Assembly (NCBI GenBank): GCA_041393395.1
Contig: JAWKKG010000002.1
Coordinates: 496,001 to 560,000, forward strand
DNA length: 64,000 bases
Direction of reading: 5' to 3'
Source: JAGQIB01 sp041393395
GTDB taxonomy: Bacteria > ARS69
Each line of letters starts with the position of its first letter. Position 1 is the stretch's first letter. The position numbers were made by a program, and so were the translations under genes. This document shows positions 1-8,169 of this stretch, piece after piece. The notes beneath the pieces were generated by a model, which was given only the letters and a program-made list of their open reading frames with translations, had not been told where the DNA came from and did no database searches.

Positions 1-146
1 CGCTCCGGCGCCTCGTCTTCGCGCCAGCGGAGCATCGCGCCCCAGGCCTCGGCCGGCATGCCGAGATGCTCGCGGTACCAGGCGAGCGACTTCTCGCGAT
101 CGCGGCTCTTGAAGAACACGCCGCCGATTCCCGTCACGCGCTTCAC
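1..146 (-). CDS. VOC (glyoxalase/bleomycin-resistance) family protein, N-terminal part
   Basis: Only the first 48 codons are in the window; the rest lies beyond base 1. The start is read as GTG at 146-144, overlapping the TGA of the upstream DUF2214 gene as GTGA, which suggests translational coupling. The visible sequence begins VKRVTGIGGVFFKSRD and continues with SLAWYREHLGMP. This is the typical first beta-alpha-beta unit of vicinal-oxygen-chelate proteins (a strand giving GVFF, then 'LAWYRE.LG'). Substrate and metal cannot be judged from the fragment; many homologues are annotated as lyases or dioxygenase-like proteins of unknown function. Confidence 0.75.
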   Translation of the reverse strand, partial: MKRVTGIGGVFFKSRDREKSLAWYREHLGMPAEAWGAMLRWREDEAPE

Positions 147-598
147 GACGGGTACCCGATGCCGCGCGCGATCGCGGTCCCGAGGAACAGCATGATGAGA
201 ATGAACAGCAGTTCCAGATGCCCGATCCGCGAGATCAGCTTGGCCCGACCGTAGTCGATCGCCCCGCCCTTGCGCGCGGCCCCGCGCCAGCGCATCAACG
301 TGATCCCGGCAAAGACCTCCAGGAGCACGATCAACACGAACAGCGTGAGCTTCGCGTGGAAGAGCGGATGGTGCAGGTAGTAGTCGGTCCCCTTTTCGAG
401 ACCACCGAACGCCCGCCAGAGCCCCGTCACGAGCCAGAGGAGACCGGCCACGCCCCACCAGGTGTCTGCGAGAAACGCCGGCGCCAGGTCGGCGGGCGTG
501 GAGGCCCGGCGCAGAGCGCGGGATCGCACGTAGATCGCGCCGAAGCCGATCCCCAGCGCGAGGAGGTGGAGGGAAGCGATCAGCCAGCGGAGGGTCAT
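143..598 (-). CDS. DUF2214 family integral membrane protein
   Basis: This 151-residue, strongly hydrophobic protein has four predicted membrane segments: roughly residues 3-22 (LIASLHLLALGIGFGAIY), 45-62, 80-100 (LTLFVLIVLLEVFAGITL) and 125-145. A conserved-looking DTWWG...GLWRAF..LEKG stretch lies between the first two. It matches the DUF2214 / COG3556 type of small inner-membrane protein, whose function is unknown. The ATG at 598 is chosen because GGGAG lies just upstream and because longer in-frame starts add a non-hydrophobic leader. The gene is followed without a gap by the VOC-family gene, so the two are probably co-transcribed. Confidence 0.8.
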   Translation of the reverse strand: MTLRWLIASLHLLALGIGFGAIYVRSRALRRASTPADLAPAFLADTWWGVAGLLWLVTGLWRAFGGLEKGTDYYLHHPLFHAKLTLFVLIVLLEVFAGITLMRWRGAARKGGAIDYGRAKLISRIGHLELLFILIMLFLGTAIARGIGYPS

Positions 599-812
599 GC
601 GCGGATCTCCCGGGTACGAGGTTCTCCGTATTGTCGCCCTCTGCGGACGGTGTGGCAATGCAGAGAGGGTGGGATCCGGACCCCGAATTCCGCTATCGGT
701 GTCTTCACGGGCGATTCGCAGTTCCGGAAAGGTCGGTTCCGGCCTTTTCAGCGAACCTCTCTCGCCCTAATTTCGGCCGGTGGAATCCATCCTCCAACCC
801 GGAGTCGAAGCA

Positions 813-1007
813 ATGCCTGCGTATTCCTGTGAGAAGTGCGGAATGAGCATCGGGACGATGACCTGCGGCAAGTGCGGCAAGGAGCTCGTTCACTCCACGC
901 TCACGAAGCCCGACGGCTCGACGGTGCACATCTCCGAGTGCCCCGAGGGCCACGGCAAGGTCAAGTCGCCGATGTGCTGTGGCCAGGACATGACCTGCTC
1001 GATCTAG
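813..1007 (+). CDS. small Cys-rich (zinc-ribbon-like) conserved protein
   Basis: A 64-residue protein with cysteine pairs suited to zinc or iron binding: CEKCG near the N-terminus, CGKCG, a lone Cys followed by H (CPEGH), then MCCG and a final Cys. It has no signal peptide or membrane segment. Small proteins of this pattern are widespread in proteobacteria and related phyla and have no assigned function that I know of. The start at 813 is supported by GGAG about 9 bases upstream (ggagtcgaagca). Its stop TAG (1005-1007) lies inside the palindrome CTAG, which also holds the stop of the convergent photolyase gene. Confidence 0.75.
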   Translation: MPAYSCEKCGMSIGTMTCGKCGKELVHSTLTKPDGSTVHISECPEGHGKVKSPMCCGQDMTCSI

Positions 1008-2587
1008 GCTCCTGGTTCTCCCCGGTTCGCGGAGGGCGCCGCCTCGTCGGTGCTCTCCGCGCGCCAGCCCGACCGGAGCCGTTCGGCCGCGCGTCGGATG
1101 TCCTCCACCTCGCGCGGCGTCTTTCGCTCGAGGTTCCGGATCTGCATCCGGAGCCGCGGATGCGATGCGAACCGCGCACGATGCCGCGCCAGGAAGTCCC
1201 AGTAGAGAGTCGTCAACGGACAGGCGCGCTCGCCCGTCGCGCGCGACGGGTCGTACCGGCAACCGCGGCAGTAGTCGCTCATCCGGTCCACGTACTTCCC
1301 GCTCGCGATGTAGGGCTTGGACGCGAGGACGCCGCCGTCCCCGAACTGGGACATGCCGAGCGTGTTCGGCAGCTCGACCCACTCCACGGCGTCGACGTAG
1401 ATCGCGAGGTACCAGCGATGCACCTCGCGCGGATCCACGCCGAGAAGCAGCGCGAACAGCCCGGTGACCATCAGCCGCTGGATGTGGTGCGCGTAACCGG
1501 TGGCGAGCGTCTGAGCCAGCGTCTGGTGCAGGCAGTTCAGATCGGTGTTCGCGGTCCAGTAGAAGCCGGGAAGCGGCTCGCGCGCGTCGAGCGCGTTCCG
1601 CTCGAGGTACTCCGGCATGAACGACCAGTACACGCCGCGCACGAACTCGCGCCAGCCGAGGATCTGACGGATGAAACCCTCCACGGCCGCGAGCGGCGCC
1701 CGGCCGGCGCGGTACTCGCGCTCCGCGCGCGACACGACGTCTCTCGGATCGAGCAGCTTCAGGTTCAGCGCGGCGGAGAGCCGCGAGTGGTAGAGCACCG
1801 GCTCGTCCGTCCACATCGCGTCCTGCGTGTCGCCGAAGGAGGGGAGGCGATTCCGGAGGAAATCCTCGAGCGCGTGCTCGGCGTCGGCGGGCGTGACCGG
1901 CCAGTCGAACGCTTCGAGTGATCCGGGATGGGATCCGAACCGCCGGGCGACGAGATCCAGCACGTCGCGCGTGATCGGATCGGGTGGGAACGCGAGGGGG
2001 CGCGGAACCTCGCCCGGGCCCGAGCGAGGGAAGGCCTTGCGGTTCTCCGCGTCGTAGTTCCAGGCGCCGCCGACCGGGGCTCCGTCGTCGAGCAGGACTC
2101 CGTGCTCGCGACGCATCTCTCGATAGAAGTACTCGAGCCGCAGCTGCTTCCGTCCGCGTCGATGACGCGCGAATCGTTCGCGCGAGCAGAAGAAGTGGCG
2201 GTCGTCACGGACCTCGAGCGGGACACCGGCTCGACGTGCCGTGTCTTGGAGCACGACTTCCACTCGGTGCTCGCCGGGCTCGGTCAGGATCACCCGCTCC
2301 GGACGGTGCTCCCGGAGGGCGATCGCGAGCTCGGAGCCGAGATCCGCGTCCGGCGGCACGTCTTCGAGGGAGCGATAGAGCACGGAGATCCCGCGCGCTT
2401 CCAGCGAGCGGGCGAAGTGACGCATCGCCGCGAGGAACAACGCGATCCGCGCCTGATGCGACCAGACGTGGGTCGACTCGGCGGGAACCTCCGCCATCCA
2501 CACCCGATCGTGCGACGGGTCGAATCCGTCGAACGCCGCCGACCGCTCGTCCAGCTGATCGCCGAGGACGACTACGAGGTGGCGCAC
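1004..2587 (-). CDS. phrB: Fe-S cluster cryptochrome/photolyase (prokaryotic (6-4) photolyase type, FeS-BCP)
   Basis: A light-dependent DNA repair flavoprotein, expected to bind FAD, a ribolumazine antenna and a 4Fe-4S cluster and to reverse (6-4) pyrimidine photoproducts. With the GTG at 2587 the protein has 527 residues, close to Agrobacterium PhrB (about 507). An N-terminal Rossmann region (VVLGDQLD, residues 6-13) precedes the helical FAD domain. Cysteines at 352, 440, 443 and 456 (NCLHQ, CRGC, ACPLTT) have the 88/3/13 spacing I recall for the PhrB cluster ligands. The GTG start overlaps the SRPBCC gene by 16 bases and is uncertain. The gene forms an operon with the SRPBCC gene and probably shares its promoter. 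Gene symbol given by family resemblance. Confidence 0.88.
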   Translation of the reverse strand: MRHLVVVLGDQLDERSAAFDGFDPSHDRVWMAEVPAESTHVWSHQARIALFLAAMRHFARSLEARGISVLYRSLEDVPPDADLGSELAIALREHRPERVILTEPGEHRVEVVLQDTARRAGVPLEVRDDRHFFCSRERFARHRRGRKQLRLEYFYREMRREHGVLLDDGAPVGGAWNYDAENRKAFPRSGPGEVPRPLAFPPDPITRDVLDLVARRFGSHPGSLEAFDWPVTPADAEHALEDFLRNRLPSFGDTQDAMWTDEPVLYHSRLSAALNLKLLDPRDVVSRAEREYRAGRAPLAAVEGFIRQILGWREFVRGVYWSFMPEYLERNALDAREPLPGFYWTANTDLNCLHQTLAQTLATGYAHHIQRLMVTGLFALLLGVDPREVHRWYLAIYVDAVEWVELPNTLGMSQFGDGGVLASKPYIASGKYVDRMSDYCRGCRYDPSRATGERACPLTTLYWDFLARHRARFASHPRLRMQIRNLERKTPREVEDIRRAAERLRSGWRAESTDEAAPSANRGEPGA

Positions 2588-3069
2588 GGCTCGGTGCGTT
2601 CGCTCGACGTCGACGCCGGGCCGAACACCGACTCCACGGCCTGCCACCGGTAGGAGAAGATCCGTTCGAGCTGCTTCTTCACCCACAACTCGTGCGCGAT
2701 CTCCCCGATCGGACCGGCGGGAAGCTCGTAGTCCACGGCGTCGCGCATCTGGGTTCCGCCGGCGACCTCCAGGAACTCGTGCGTGTGATGCCAGAGCCGG
2801 TAGGGGCCGGAGAGCTGGAGGTCCACGAAGGTCCGGGGAGCCTCGAATCGCTCGATCCTCGTTCGCCAGCGAACCGGGAGTCCGTGCAGTCGGAGCTCGT
2901 AGTCGATCAGCGCGCCGGGTCGCATCTCGATCCGGCCCGGCGTGAGGATTCGGAAGTTCAGGAACTCCGGGGTGAGCCGTTCCAGATTGCGGGCGTCCGA
3001 GAAGAAGGCGAAGACCTCTTCGCGGGGGCGGGGGATGAACTGCACCCGTTCCAGTCGGTGTCGGGCCAT
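2572..3069 (-). CDS. SRPBCC (START-like) ligand-binding family protein
   Basis: A 165-residue soluble protein. It starts at ATG 3069 behind a good ribosome site (GGAGGC). The opening MARHRLERVQFIPRPREEVF...FFSDARNLERLTP is the classic SRPBCC first strand plus two short helices. The later HHTHEFLEVAGGTQMRDAV and LWVKKQLERIFSYR stretches match the final strands and the long C-terminal helix that closes the pocket. The ligand is unknown. In many bacteria such genes sit beside photolyase/cryptochrome genes under a B12-dependent light-sensing MerR regulator; here the photolyase follows with overlap. Probably cytoplasmic. Confidence 0.8.
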   Translation of the reverse strand: MARHRLERVQFIPRPREEVFAFFSDARNLERLTPEFLNFRILTPGRIEMRPGALIDYELRLHGLPVRWRTRIERFEAPRTFVDLQLSGPYRLWHHTHEFLEVAGGTQMRDAVDYELPAGPIGEIAHELWVKKQLERIFSYRWQAVESVFGPASTSSERTEPCATS

Positions 3070-3117
3070 GGGCGCCTCCGTGGGTTGACCCTCCGAAGAT
3101 CGTCGAACCGCCGCCCC

Positions 3118-3174
3118 TTGTCCATCGGTGTTCTGTAAAAAACATGGACAACACCTGGACAGACTGGTCCAGGT
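3118..3174. promoter_or_regulatory. repeat-rich operator/promoter region upstream of the photolyase operon (CarH/LitR-like, inferred)
   Basis: Between the divergent SRPBCC and DUF4397 genes the sequence TGGACA occurs twice at exactly 11-bp spacing (3145-3150 and 3156-3161). It also occurs inverted as TTGTCCAT (3118-3125, pairing with ATGGACAA 3144-3151) and as GTCCAGGT (3167-3174, pairing with ACCTGGAC 3153-3160). The TACAGA on the minus strand near 3135 could be a -10 box, with an operator half-site as its -35. Direct repeats of 11 bp overlapping a -35 box are typical of B12-dependent CarH/LitR operators. No regulator gene is in the window. Confidence 0.5.
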
Positions 3175-3242
3175 CGGATAGAACTCCGGGCAAGGCGATG
3201 GACGAACCATCGCGCGTTCGAGTCGAGTTCTGGGAGGGATCC

Positions 3243-4529
3243 ATGTCCACGAAGAGCGCACTGCGAGTCCTGCTGGTTTCGCTCGCCGCCCTGGGGCTGG
3301 CGGGCTGTGGCGACGACGACCCGACGGGCCCCTCGGCCGGCTCCTCCGCCGTTCGCGTGGGGCACCTGTCCCCGGACGCCCCGGCGGTCGACGTCTGGGT
3401 GGACGGAAGCGTGGCCCTCAGCGGTCTCGCGTTCCGGGAGTTCAGCGACTACGTGGATCTCCCCGCGGGGAGCCACCGGGTCCAGGTCACGCCGACCGGC
3501 GCCAGTACGCCGATCGTGATCGACGCGACGCTGACCCTCGAAGATGGCAAGAGCTACACCGTGGCCGCGACCGGGCTCCTGGCATCGATCGCCGCTACCG
3601 TTCTCGAGGACGAGCGCACCGGAAGCGGGGACGCGTCCGTCCGCTTCGTGCATGGGTCGCCGGATGCCCCGGCCGTCGACGTCGCGCTCACGGACGGCAC
3701 CGTGCTGTTCGGGGCGGTTCCGTTCGGGGACTCGGAGACGATCTCGGTGCCGGCCGGCGCCTACGACCTCCAGGTGCGCGCCGCCGGAACGTCGACCGTG
3801 GTGCTGTCGTTCGCCGACGTCGCGCTCGCGGGCGCCACGAACTACACCGTGTGGGCGGTCGGCCAGCTCGGCGACGGATCGCTGGACGCCCTCGTGACAC
3901 TGGAGTCGGAGGGTACCGGCAGCGCGGCGATCGACCTGCCGGCGGCGGAGGCGGAGGTCCGTTTCGCGCACCTTTCGCCGGATGCCCCGAACGTGGACAT
4001 CCTGGTGGACGGCGAGATCGTCGCGTCGGACGTGCCGTACCTCGCGATCAGCGCGTACCTGAGTCTGCCGGCACGCACCTCCTCCGTGCAGATCTTCGCG
4101 ACCGGTGACACCATGAATCCGGTCATCGACGCCGCCGTCACGCTGCTGCCCAACGATGCCTACACGATCGCGGCGACCGGACTGGTTGCCGATCTGCAGC
4201 CGCTCGTGCTCGAGGACTCGCGGACGGGTCCGAACGGAAGCCAGACGTGGGTGCGCTTCGTGCACGCGTCGCCGGACGCGCCGGCCGTCGACGTCCAGGT
4301 CGCGGCGGGGCCGACCCTCTTCAGTGACGTCGACTTCCGCCAGGCGGACGGCTACCTCACGGTGGACAGCGGGACGTACGATCTCGAGGTGCGGCTGTCG
4401 AGCAACGACGCGCTCGCGCTCGAGGTGCCGGACGTCGCGCTCGTCGCGGGCGAGAACCTCACGATCTTCGCGGTGGGGCTCGCCGGCAATTCGACGCTCG
4501 CCGCGCTGGCCGCCGTCGACGCTCCCTGA
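3243..4529 (+). CDS. lipoprotein with four DUF4397 repeats
   Basis: A 428-residue exported lipoprotein. ATG 3243 follows GGGAGGGATCC. A hydrophobic signal (residues 7-21) ends in the lipobox LAGC, so Cys would be lipidated and followed by an acidic DDD stretch. The rest consists of four DUF4397 units of about 95 residues. Each opens with a variant of VR.GHLSPDAPAVDVWVDG (residues about 36, 136, 241 and 345 by eye) and has a YTV/YTIAATGL or FAVGL strand near its end. DUF4397 proteins are cell-surface beta-sandwich proteins of unknown role; binding of a polymer or surface is possible but not shown. Gene ends at a strong palindromic terminator. Confidence 0.85.
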   Translation: MSTKSALRVLLVSLAALGLAGCGDDDPTGPSAGSSAVRVGHLSPDAPAVDVWVDGSVALSGLAFREFSDYVDLPAGSHRVQVTPTGASTPIVIDATLTLEDGKSYTVAATGLLASIAATVLEDERTGSGDASVRFVHGSPDAPAVDVALTDGTVLFGAVPFGDSETISVPAGAYDLQVRAAGTSTVVLSFADVALAGATNYTVWAVGQLGDGSLDALVTLESEGTGSAAIDLPAAEAEVRFAHLSPDAPNVDILVDGEIVASDVPYLAISAYLSLPARTSSVQIFATGDTMNPVIDAAVTLLPNDAYTIAATGLVADLQPLVLEDSRTGPNGSQTWVRFVHASPDAPAVDVQVAAGPTLFSDVDFRQADGYLTVDSGTYDLEVRLSSNDALALEVPDVALVAGENLTIFAVGLAGNSTLAALAAVDAP

Positions 4530-4544
4530 CGTCGAGCGTATCCA

Positions 4545-4585
4545 CGGTCGCGCGGGGCGTCGATGCGTCGACGCCCCGCGGACCG
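4545..4585. terminator. bidirectional hairpin terminator between convergent genes
   Basis: Perfect 13-bp arms (4551-4563 and 4568-4580) around the loop TGCG, extended by CGGTC/GACCG outside (4545-4549 and 4581-4585). It lies 16 bp after the DUF4397 gene and 40 bp before the stop of the convergent gene. There is no long T-run, so termination efficiency is uncertain. Confidence 0.7.
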
Positions 4586-4624
4586 TTCTGCGACCGGATC
4601 ACCCGTCCGGTCCGAGTCCGGCCG

Positions 4625-6427
4625 CTACTGACCCACGACGACCGTTCCGTTGATCGCGCGCAGCGTGCACGCGCGATCCAGTACCGCGGTCTCGCCGTAC
4701 GTTCCGGCCTGGATCTCCACGACGTCGCCCGGCATCGTCGCGTAGCTCCCTTCGAAGACGGTGTCGTACGGGTGCGACGTCGTCCCGTCCTCCCAGGTCG
4801 CCGTGTTCGCGAGATCCACGCGGATCGTCTTCTGCGCGGGCGGTCGATCCTGCTCGCGACCGAACCAGCACGACCACGGTTCCGTCTGAGAGCCGGGCTC
4901 CGTGGTGCGGCGGACCCAGCCGGTCGCGACCCACGTGTTGCCGAACGGATTCGCGCGACGGCACGTGAAGTAGTCGCCGTATCGGTTCGTGCTCGGGCCG
5001 AGATCTCCGTTCGAGAGCGTGAATCCCTGGTACGGACCCAGGTGCGATCCGCCGAACGCGTCCACGACGACGGCCGCGACGCCCGGGAACGCGCCGCCTC
5101 CGCCGAACGCGATCACGCCGCCGAGGTCCCCTCGATCGTTCGGATGAACGGCCGGGTAGGCCCACGCGAACGTCGAGTTCCAGATCTGCCCCTGGCCGAT
5201 CAGCTGGCGATCGCTCTGCCGGAAGGCCGCGATCCTCACGTGCGGGAAGGGGAACGAGCCTCCCTCCGCGGAGTCCCAGAGGAAGAACACCGAGCTTCCC
5301 GCGGCGTACGCGGTCACGATCCGGCCCTGGTCGAACCCGACCCAGTTGACGCCGTTCGGGTCGGGCGCATTGGATCCCTGGAACCAGGCGTCCACGTCGC
5401 GGGTGAGGGAGGACGGCGAGCCGCCTTCCGACCATTGCCAGATGCGCATGGTGTTGTTGTCGACGTGGCTCGCCACCCAGATCGTGCTGCCGGCCCCATG
5501 CGTGCCGCGGATGTTGAACGTGCTGCTCACGAAGTTGTCGATCGTCACCGTGTTTCCGGCGGCGAGATCGTCCAGACTCATCCGCATGCAGATCGCCCGA
5601 TCCGGGGCGCCGCGGATGTCGGTGGTCACGTACAGGTAGTTCGATCCGAGGACGAGGTCCGGAAAGTCGAACCAGGTGCTGTCGGCGTAGCCGAAGAGCT
5701 GCGGACTCAGGTCGTACGCGAACCAGATGTTGTTCTCCTGGTCCGGCTGGCCCACGGACACGGCGAGGCGTCCGATGTTGTTGCCGTTCGCGTCGGTGGA
5801 GTACTGCAGGTACCAGAACATCGCGCCACGCGTCCGGTCGTACTGCACGACCTGATCGCAGCAGAACACCGCCGTGCCGCCGAAGTTGGTCGCGGGGTTC
5901 ACGAAGTTCGCGTTCGCCAGGTAGTCGCCGGAAACGTTCGCGAACCAGTTCCCCGAGACCCACGAGATGCGGCCGTTCATGCCGATGCTGGGCTCGCACG
6001 CCTGGCCTGCGACGAAGTCCGCCGTCTCCGCGTCGACGTACTGGTGAGTCGCGTAGAACGCGAAGTCTCCGGGAGCCCGACCGAGCGACGCCTGCGGTCG
6101 CGGTGTCTGCGGGCTGCTCGGCACGACCAGTTCCGGACGCGCGTTCGGATCGATCGGGGGGCGGAGGGATGCTTCCTCCTCCCTTTCTTCTTCGCCGGCC
6201 TCCTCGTGACGCTCGAGCAGATCACGCCGCTCGTACTCGCCCGGCAGCGGCGTCGTGCGGGGATCCGCGCCGACGATCCGGATCGGGGCCACGGTCGGCG
6301 CCGGTCGGCTGTCGACGTGTTCCTGGGCGTCGACGCTCGCGCCGGCCAGGAGCGACGTGAGAACGAGCACCGAAAGCAAGCGAGCGAGGAGCGGGACCCT
6401 TCGGGGTCGCGATCGATGGGAGGTCAT
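4625..6427 (-). CDS. large secreted protein of unknown function
   Basis: A 600-residue exported protein with a signal peptide (RRVPLLARLLSVLVLTSLLAGASVDAQ, cleavage after about residue 35). A charged linker rich in Glu and Arg follows (residues 60-90). The large middle region has the repetitive Trp/Tyr/Asn-rich strands of a beta-propeller-like protein (WYLQYSTDANG, YVTTDIRG, WQWSEGG). The last 65 residues (IRVDLANT..., VFEGS, PGDVVEIQAGTY) look like the start of a right-handed beta-helix that stops early. No catalytic motif is recognised. It is the last gene of a three-gene operon of exported proteins; GGGGG lies just before ATG 6427, and the previous gene ends 9 bases upstream. Confidence 0.7.
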   Translation of the reverse strand: MTSHRSRPRRVPLLARLLSVLVLTSLLAGASVDAQEHVDSRPAPTVAPIRIVGADPRTTPLPGEYERRDLLERHEEAGEEEREEEASLRPPIDPNARPELVVPSSPQTPRPQASLGRAPGDFAFYATHQYVDAETADFVAGQACEPSIGMNGRISWVSGNWFANVSGDYLANANFVNPATNFGGTAVFCCDQVVQYDRTRGAMFWYLQYSTDANGNNIGRLAVSVGQPDQENNIWFAYDLSPQLFGYADSTWFDFPDLVLGSNYLYVTTDIRGAPDRAICMRMSLDDLAAGNTVTIDNFVSSTFNIRGTHGAGSTIWVASHVDNNTMRIWQWSEGGSPSSLTRDVDAWFQGSNAPDPNGVNWVGFDQGRIVTAYAAGSSVFFLWDSAEGGSFPFPHVRIAAFRQSDRQLIGQGQIWNSTFAWAYPAVHPNDRGDLGGVIAFGGGGAFPGVAAVVVDAFGGSHLGPYQGFTLSNGDLGPSTNRYGDYFTCRRANPFGNTWVATGWVRRTTEPGSQTEPWSCWFGREQDRPPAQKTIRVDLANTATWEDGTTSHPYDTVFEGSYATMPGDVVEIQAGTYGETAVLDRACTLRAINGTVVVGQ

Positions 6428-6436
6428 GGCCGCCCC

Positions 6437-8101
6437 CTACTGCAGATTGACGAGGACCATGACCAGCCCCTCGCCTTCTTCGAGAGCGGACATCGCCTTG
6501 CCGAGCGACGCGCCGGCCGAGCGACGGGCATCGTCGGCCCGCATCGCGTGGCCCGTGCGGCCCGACGTGGTGAGCAGATCGCCCGGCGCGATCGGACCAT
6601 TGTCCGCCGTGCACTTCACCCACACGCGACCGACCATCGCGAGGAGCGTGGCCTCGTCGTTCACGCCTCCGTCGCCCATGCGGATGCCGGGCGCGAGTCC
6701 GCCCGCGCCCGACACGACGCCGGCCACCCGCCGGTCGTACGCCCGACGCGACGCCTCCAGGTGCCCCGGCCGCGTGGGATCGATGCACACCACGGTGCCC
6801 GGCTCGAGCGGTCGGTCTCCGGCGGTGGGGAAGGGCTCGACCAGGTCGGCCCCGCCGGTGATCTCGATCACGGGAGTCGTGATGCGGCCCTTGCCCGTGC
6901 CGGTGTCTCCCACGATGCGGACGGTCGGGATCGCGCTCCCGTTCTTCACGTCGATGAGGCCGCCGACGTTCGTGTCGCCGTTGCGGGCGGCGAACGAGAT
7001 GCGCTCGCTGCCGTTGTCGCGCAGGGACATCCAGGCGCCCGTGTTCGTGGAGCTGAACTGGCCGCGCACCTCCACGTTCGTGGCCCCGCTCGTGGACTCG
7101 ATCACCTGTGTTCCCCAGGACGTCGACGGGCCGGTGATGCGGAGGTGCTGCGTGCCGGTCGTCCCCGCGACGTCGAGGAGCTGGGCCGGCGTCGCGGTGC
7201 CCACGCCGATCCGCATCGCGCGGGTGAGAACCAGCTGGTTCGTGTTGAACGCGCCGGGCGCGGACGCCGCCTCGAGCCGGAGCGAGCCGCCGTTCAGCGA
7301 GAAGGACCCCTCGTTCTTGGAGACGAGGCGGGCGATCGGCGCCGCGCCGCTCGATCCGCCGTGGGCGAACTCGAGCACGTTCTCGTTGTTCGCACCGATG
7401 CCGGTGTCGTACAGGCGCATCCCGATCTGAGTGAACGTGCTGCCCCCGCCCTGCGCGAGGATCCACGGTTCGGTCGAGCCGCCGTCGATCTCGAGCTTGC
7501 CGGCGGTCGGAATCCGACCGATGCCCACGCGTCCGTTCAGGTGGTGGAGATCGGAGCCGTTCTGGATCCAGTCGCCGTCGTCGCTCGTGGTGGCGACGTC
7601 CGCGGTGAGCGCGTGGCTCGCCTCCGTCGCGAAGTCCGCGGTCGCGGCGTGGTCGGCGTCGCCGGCCTGCAGGGCGAAAGGCGCACTCAGGAACTGCACG
7701 CGCGGCAGCTCCGGTTCGCCCTCCACGGAGATGCCGAGCCAGCGATCCCCGTTGAAGAGTCCGGCCGGGAACGGCGTGATCGAGCCGAGCTCGACCCGGA
7801 ACAGGCCCTCGTCCACGTCCACGGCGGCGTGCGTCTCCGACCAGATCACCGGCACGTTGATCGGATCGTCGTACATCTGGAAGTGCATCTTCACCGTGCC
7901 CGTGACCGGATTGCCCCCGGTATCTCGAAGCAGACCCTGGAACGGGATGTTCGGCGCGACGAACAGCACCGGCACGCGATCGTCGGCGCGGGACTCGGCC
8001 GGGAAGGGGGAAGTCTCGGCGTCGCCCGGGGTGGGCGTGGCGAACGAGGGAAGAGCGACGAGCAGCAGCGCGAGCGGCGCGAGCCGCCGGAGAGGACGCA
8101 T
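6437..8101 (-). CDS. exported tail-fibre-like beta protein with Peptidase_G2-like C-terminus
   Basis: With ATG 8101 the 554-residue product has a clear signal peptide (RRLAPLALLLVALPSFA). The first domain (VAPNIPFQGLLRDTGG..., KMHFQMYDD) resembles the N-terminal region of many exported 'tail fibre domain' proteins. It is followed by VGIG.IPTAGKLEI and IGVGTATPAQLLDVAG repeats typical of phage-fibre or adhesin beta-prisms. The C-terminal part (PGTVVCIDPTRPG, VAGVVSG, VWVKCTADNGPIAPGDLL, LGKAMSALEEGEG) resembles the peptidase G2 / intramolecular-chaperone type. An alternative ATG at 8173 overlaps the previous stop as ATGA and would add 24 residues before the signal. GAGGTGG precedes 8101. A surface fibre is likely, but its target is unknown. 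Confidence 0.72.
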   Translation of the reverse strand: MRPLRRLAPLALLLVALPSFATPTPGDAETSPFPAESRADDRVPVLFVAPNIPFQGLLRDTGGNPVTGTVKMHFQMYDDPINVPVIWSETHAAVDVDEGLFRVELGSITPFPAGLFNGDRWLGISVEGEPELPRVQFLSAPFALQAGDADHAATADFATEASHALTADVATTSDDGDWIQNGSDLHHLNGRVGIGRIPTAGKLEIDGGSTEPWILAQGGGSTFTQIGMRLYDTGIGANNENVLEFAHGGSSGAAPIARLVSKNEGSFSLNGGSLRLEAASAPGAFNTNQLVLTRAMRIGVGTATPAQLLDVAGTTGTQHLRITGPSTSWGTQVIESTSGATNVEVRGQFSSTNTGAWMSLRDNGSERISFAARNGDTNVGGLIDVKNGSAIPTVRIVGDTGTGKGRITTPVIEITGGADLVEPFPTAGDRPLEPGTVVCIDPTRPGHLEASRRAYDRRVAGVVSGAGGLAPGIRMGDGGVNDEATLLAMVGRVWVKCTADNGPIAPGDLLTTSGRTGHAMRADDARRSAGASLGKAMSALEEGEGLVMVLVNLQ

Positions 8102-8169
8102 CACGACCACCTCGGAACGTTGGATTCGAAGGAAAGACGAGAGAATCGAAAGGGAGACGAGGCGGCCGT

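Noticed and set aside
6437..8101. Prophage tail fibre
   Set aside because: The protein has a Sec signal peptide and sits in an operon of exported proteins; no phage structural, integrase or lysis gene is near.
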